Shown: in pieces, positions 60,660-64,000 of the stretch | How positions within the stretch are numbered: position 1 is the first letter of the stretch | Layout: every line of letters starts with the position of its first letter | Source of the DNA: Diphasiastrum complanatum | Taxonomy: Eukaryota > Streptophyta > Lycopodiopsida > Lycopodiales > Lycopodiaceae | Direction: 5' to 3' | Assembly (NCBI GenBank): GCA_029204225.1 | Contig: CM055094.1 | Coordinates: forward strand, 26,424,541 to 26,488,540 | Length of the DNA stretch: 64,000 nt | Notes under the pieces: model-generated | Told to the model about the DNA's origin: nothing | Databases searched by the model: none | Seen by the model: only the letters and a program-made list of their open reading frames with translations | Position numbers and translations under genes: made by a program

Positions 60660-62344
60660 AATTTTTGTCTCCGTGGATTTGAATACCAAGGCAAAAATGA
60701 GCTTCACCCATATCAGTCATGTCGAATTCAGACTTGCCTTCTTTTATCAGATCAGTATTGTTGATGAAAAGCAAATTGTCATCCACGTACAAAGTGATAA
60801 TGATAAAAGTTGTTGCACTGTCTTGAAGTAAACATTCGAATCTGAAGAGCTAGGTGTGTAGCCATGATCAATAAGGAAAGTATTGATCCTTTGAAATCAT
60901 GCTCGAGCATATTGCTTCGAGCCATAAAGTGCCTTATGGAGTTTACACACATGATTGTGTTTACCCTTGATAATATACCCCTCGGGTTGCACCATGTAAA
61001 TGTCTTCTTCAATAACTCCATTGAGATATGTTGTCTATATATCCGTTTGATGTATTTCCAAATCTGTTGCAGGTAATTCGACAATCATCCATGTCTGGTT
61101 CTTGATAAGAGACGAATACTCTTTATTAATAGCTTCTTTCCAGAGATCAAAATCTGGCTGACTGAGTGCCTCTTCGATCGTCACAAAGTGCAACGTGGCT
61201 CTTGAGTCAAGAACTATGTCTTGAACGTTAGATGTGGATGTTGCACATAAGTCAGTGCATAGGTAAGCAGTGGAATTTCTGCTAGCTCGACCTTCGGACA
61301 TCTTTTAGGATTCAGGCTCCTCCATGAATGATGTGTTGTTCGTGTTGTCCTTCCTGCTCTGTGTCTTCTTGTTTTTTGGATTGTCGTAGAAATCCATGGC
61401 TGCATGACCCTTCTTATGACAATGTATACATTCAATCTTTGGATTCAACCAGCATTTATCCACTGTGTGGCTGTCATGTCTGCATCTCTCGCATGTCTTC
61501 TTGTCATTGTCTTGCTCTCTGTTCCTTCCTTTTGAACTACTTTCTTGGGTTTCTGAAATCTGCTAGTTTTGATATGATCTCTTTGTCGACTCTCTCTTAG
61601 GTTGAGTCTTCTTCTTCGACCGTCTGCTTTCTTGGGTTCCTGGTTTCTATTGGTTCTGATCTGATCTCTTTGTTGACTCTCTCTTAGGTTGAGTCTTCTT
61701 CTTCAACCGGTCTCTGTTGTTGTAGAGAGCTTGATCAGACTCGAACCTGTCGTCGTAGTGCTCTCTGGCTTCAACTTCTTCTTTGATGTCAATGATTGCC
61801 TTGTCGAAGATCATAGTAGGATCTTTAGCCAGCAATGTCCGCGGGTTGTCTGCAACGATCTTGGTAAGGAGCATACCAGGTAACTGAGCTGCTTCTCTTG
61901 TGAGACCGCATGTTCTACTCCAACGTTGTGTCGCGATAGGAACAGGTTCTTCATCTTCTTGATGAAGCTCGTGAGATCTTTGCCCTCCCATCTTAGATAG
62001 GTAAGTTGATCCTCTAGATGCATTATCTGATTTCGTGACTTGGTCTAAAATCTGCTGATGAGTGTATCCCACATCTCTCTAGCATTAGAGATTGATGCGA
62101 GGTCAAGAGTAATGTTGTCTTCGATGGAAGAGGAGATGACAACTACTTCTTTGTCGTTCTTCTCTTTCCACTCCCGAAGGTCCTTGCCTGTGCTGGCTAG
62201 CATCTCTTCCGTGCCATCCACCCACGGCGATAATGCTTCTCCTCTTAGGATTAGCAATGTCTTCACTTTCCAAGCAAGAAAGCTTGATCCGTCTGCTTCA
62301 AGTACTGTGCAAATCTTTGATTGGATGTTGTGAATGGAAGCCAT
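60660..62344 (-). mobile_element. Ty1/copia element with internal deletion (gag, protease, RT; integrase lost)
   Basis: Gag starts at 62344 (MASIHNIQSKICTVLEADGS), 36 bp after a primer-binding site. It contains LAWKVKTLLILRGEALSPWV, then SNAREMWDTLISRF, then a knuckle ECIHCHKKGHAAM. The protease remnant DIVLDSRATLHFV jumps directly to [55 protein letters not shown] and SLSLYVDDNLLF with its YVDD. It ends in EFDMTDMGEAHFCLGIQI at about 60665. The integrase is missing without residue, so this is a clean deletion derivative. Frameshifts make it inactive. Confidence 0.9.
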
Positions 62345-62379
62345 AGTCTCAGTGATGAGGCTCTGATAAAGCCTATTTA

Positions 62380-62398
62380 GCTATGATACCACTGATGA
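62380..62398 (-). other. Primer-binding site and LTR end of the minus-strand copia
   Basis: The minus strand reads TTTCATCA (LTR end at 62393) then GTGGTATCATAGC, a primer-binding site with one or two changes from consensus. Confidence 0.75.
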
Positions 62399-63366
62399 AA
62401 TCCTAGGGAAATGCAGTGTCGCCTTTTTCGCATTTTTCGCTGTCAAGAATCTTGTGTAAAAATGCAGTGTCGCCTTTTTCGCATTGTTCGCCTGTCAAGA
62501 ATTACAAGTAAAAATGCAGTGTCGCATTTTTCGCCTGTGGCAGTTTACGTTCATTTATGCAGAGTGACAGTTTACGTTCATTTATGCAAACAATGGCCAA
62601 TTGTTGTTATCATCAAGCAACTTCTGAGAAGAACTGGATGAATGCCAACAGAGCCAACTAGCAATCGCATTTGACGACCTAATTAGTTAGTATAAATCAA
62701 ATGTTCATACATCTCATCATGAATAAGATTGTGAATTGTGAAGGAGTTGAGTGTTATTACACGATGATTCATGCGCTCTCATCAAGCAGATCATTCATAC
62801 ATCTCATCATGAATAAGATTGTGCATTGTGAAGAAGTTGAGTGTTATTACATGACGCTTCCTGCACTCTCATCAAGCAGATCGTTCACAACTAGAAAGTA
62901 TTGTAGTTAGCTCTCTATCAAGCTTTCAAGCTTGAAGTCTCTTGAACATTCTAGCTCAGTCTTTTAGAGATTTATTTTAGAGTTGCTACTGCTTATCAAC
63001 AGAGTCGCTTATTTCAGACTTATTCTCAGTTACTCAGAGATAGCTTTAGAGTGCGCAGTTTCTATTCGCAATTGTTTTGCGCTCATTAGCTCTGATCTTG
63101 TTTTTTAGAATCAATAATATTTTCTGATTGCGTTCAGTTTGTATCAGAATGCATGCATCTCTGTATTGCCTTTGTAACTAGTAGAAATTGTCTGAGAATT
63201 CAATACTTTATGTTTGGCTACGTAATCACTTAGTATCTAGCGAAAGTTAATTGCTAAAGATTGGACATGATTCCCATCACTACTATTTTGTTCGATTTTT
63301 GATAGGCGTAGTCATGCATTGGAAGTAGGAAGTTTTCGTTATTCCATTACTCACCTATTTTCGACA
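62393..63366 (+). mobile_element. Copia LTR, plus orientation, with internal tandem repeats
   Basis: It ends TTTCGACA at 63366, right before a primer-binding site. It matches the minus LTR at 48775-49447. A TAGTATAAATC promoter box lies at 62690. Its U3 holds three 51-52 bp repeats with AATGCAGTGTCGC (starting 62410, 62461, 62513). A 90-bp tandem duplication (62703-62792, 62793-62882) lies after the TATA box. The left boundary is uncertain, because the minus-strand LTR end occupies 62393. Confidence 0.75.
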
Positions 63367-63426
63367 TGGTATCAGAGCGTACCTACATGGTATCAAAGCA
63401 TACTATCATAGTATCAGTGCTTGATC
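63364..63426 (+). repeat. Primer-binding site in three tandem 21-bp units
   Basis: Units are ACATGGTATCAGAGCGTACC-T, ACATGGTATCAAAGCATACT-A and TCATAGTATCAGTGCTTGAT-C. The first is the canonical TGGTATCAGAGC site (63367-63378), and the others are progressively changed. Confidence 0.85.
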
Positions 63427-64000
63427 ACTACTTCTTTATCATCGCTTAGGACACTTGAATTATGCATCTGTTTCAAACATGTCCAGACAATCCCTGGCAC
63501 TTGATCTTGACTATTCTTCTGGCAAAGTCGATCTCCCTGTCTGCCATAGCTGCATCATTGGAAAGCAGACTAGGATTCCTTTTAGATCAAGTCATAGGCA
63601 TGCATCAAAAGGTCTGTTAAATGTTGTTCATATAGATATATGTGGACCTATGCAAACTCCTTCATTGCTAGATGCAAAGTATTTCAGTACATTTATTGAT
63701 GGATTCTCTAGAAGAATATATGTTTATTTCATTAAATAGAAATCAGAAGCTTTCATCAAGTTCAGACAATTCAAAGAGCATACAAAAAATCAGACTGGTA
63801 AACGAATCAAAGCACTGAGGTCAGATAACAGGGGAGAATATATCTCCAGCGAATTCGAGGAGTACTACCTTAACAATGGCATTGAGCAACAATACATCAC
63901 CTCCTATTTGCCTTAGTCAAATGGTCTTGATGAGAAAAAGAACAGAACCTTAGTCGAATCGGCAAAGTGCATGTTATCACATGCGACACTTCCGAAGTCC
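63427..64000 (+). mobile_element. Ty1/copia integrase region, gag deleted, runs off the window
   Basis: Directly after the primer-binding repeats the frame reads YHRLGHLNYASVSNMSRQSL, entering the integrase zinc module with VCHSCIIGKQTRIPFR. The core follows: VVHIDICGPMQTPSLLDAKY, FSTFIDGFSRRIYVYFIK, LRSDNRGEYISSEF and the Glu helix NGLDEKKNRTLVESAKCML. The D,D,E positions appear in place, but two stops (after FIK, and in LP-SNGL) interrupt it. Gag and protease are deleted between the primer site and the zinc module. Confidence 0.9.

Overview
The window is nuclear DNA of a land plant with a repeat-rich genome. It has spliceosomal GT-AG introns, Ty1/copia and Ty3/gypsy retrotransposons whose primer-binding sites match plant initiator-tRNA-Met, telo-box promoter motifs, G-box/ABRE motifs and very long (TC)n tracts. 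Degenerate Penelope-like elements (PLEs) point away from typical flowering plants. Related elements have been described from conifers, and a gymnosperm, fern or lycophyte would fit, but the sequence alone does not settle the clade.

Two intact genes could be rebuilt exon by exon. A C1D/Rrp47-like exosome and rRNA-processing cofactor lies on the + strand (15415-24119, five exons, 209 aa). It has telo-boxes upstream and a 7.6 kb second intron packed with retroelement debris. An ankyrin-repeat/AAA ATPase of the CbxX/CfxQ type lies on the - strand (39734-46021, seven exons, 491 aa), like Arabidopsis At3g24530. Its promoter is a tandemly duplicated 169 bp module, each copy carrying a CACGTG box. 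The last exon and part of the preceding intron of the ATPase gene were copied 8.7 kb away (30500-32297) and decayed there into a pseudogene. A truncated copia element abuts that copy. A frameshifted nitrilase/omega-amidase (NIT2-like) pseudogene lies at 3633-4260.

The most unusual locus is 10.6-11.45 kb, inside an AT-rich block. A small multi-exon reading frame ends in a proline-rich, nuclear-localisation-like tail. That tail overlaps, in the -1 frame, a GIY-YIG nuclease domain with its key residues conserved and no methionine before the domain.

Most of the rest is mobile DNA. There are PLE pieces at 1-1075 (-), 21300-22850 (+) and 36286-37340 (+). Copia pieces lie at 5.2-5.8, 6.9-7.5, 20.8-21.2, 26.3-27.7, 32.3-35.9, 60.7-62.3 and 63.4-64.0 kb. 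Gypsy pieces lie at 17.4-20.2 kb and a LINE zinc-finger tail at 13.7-14.3 kb. LTRs of one copia family meet head to head at 49.45 kb, and a tandemly triplicated primer-binding site lies at 63.36 kb. A satellite-like array sits at 54.4-55.2 kb and a tRNA-sized retroposon with perfect 15 bp target-site duplications at 58.6 kb. Large stretches (11.45-13.6, 28.5-30.0, 50-53.5, 55.2-58.4, 58.7-60.6 kb) hold nothing I can assign.
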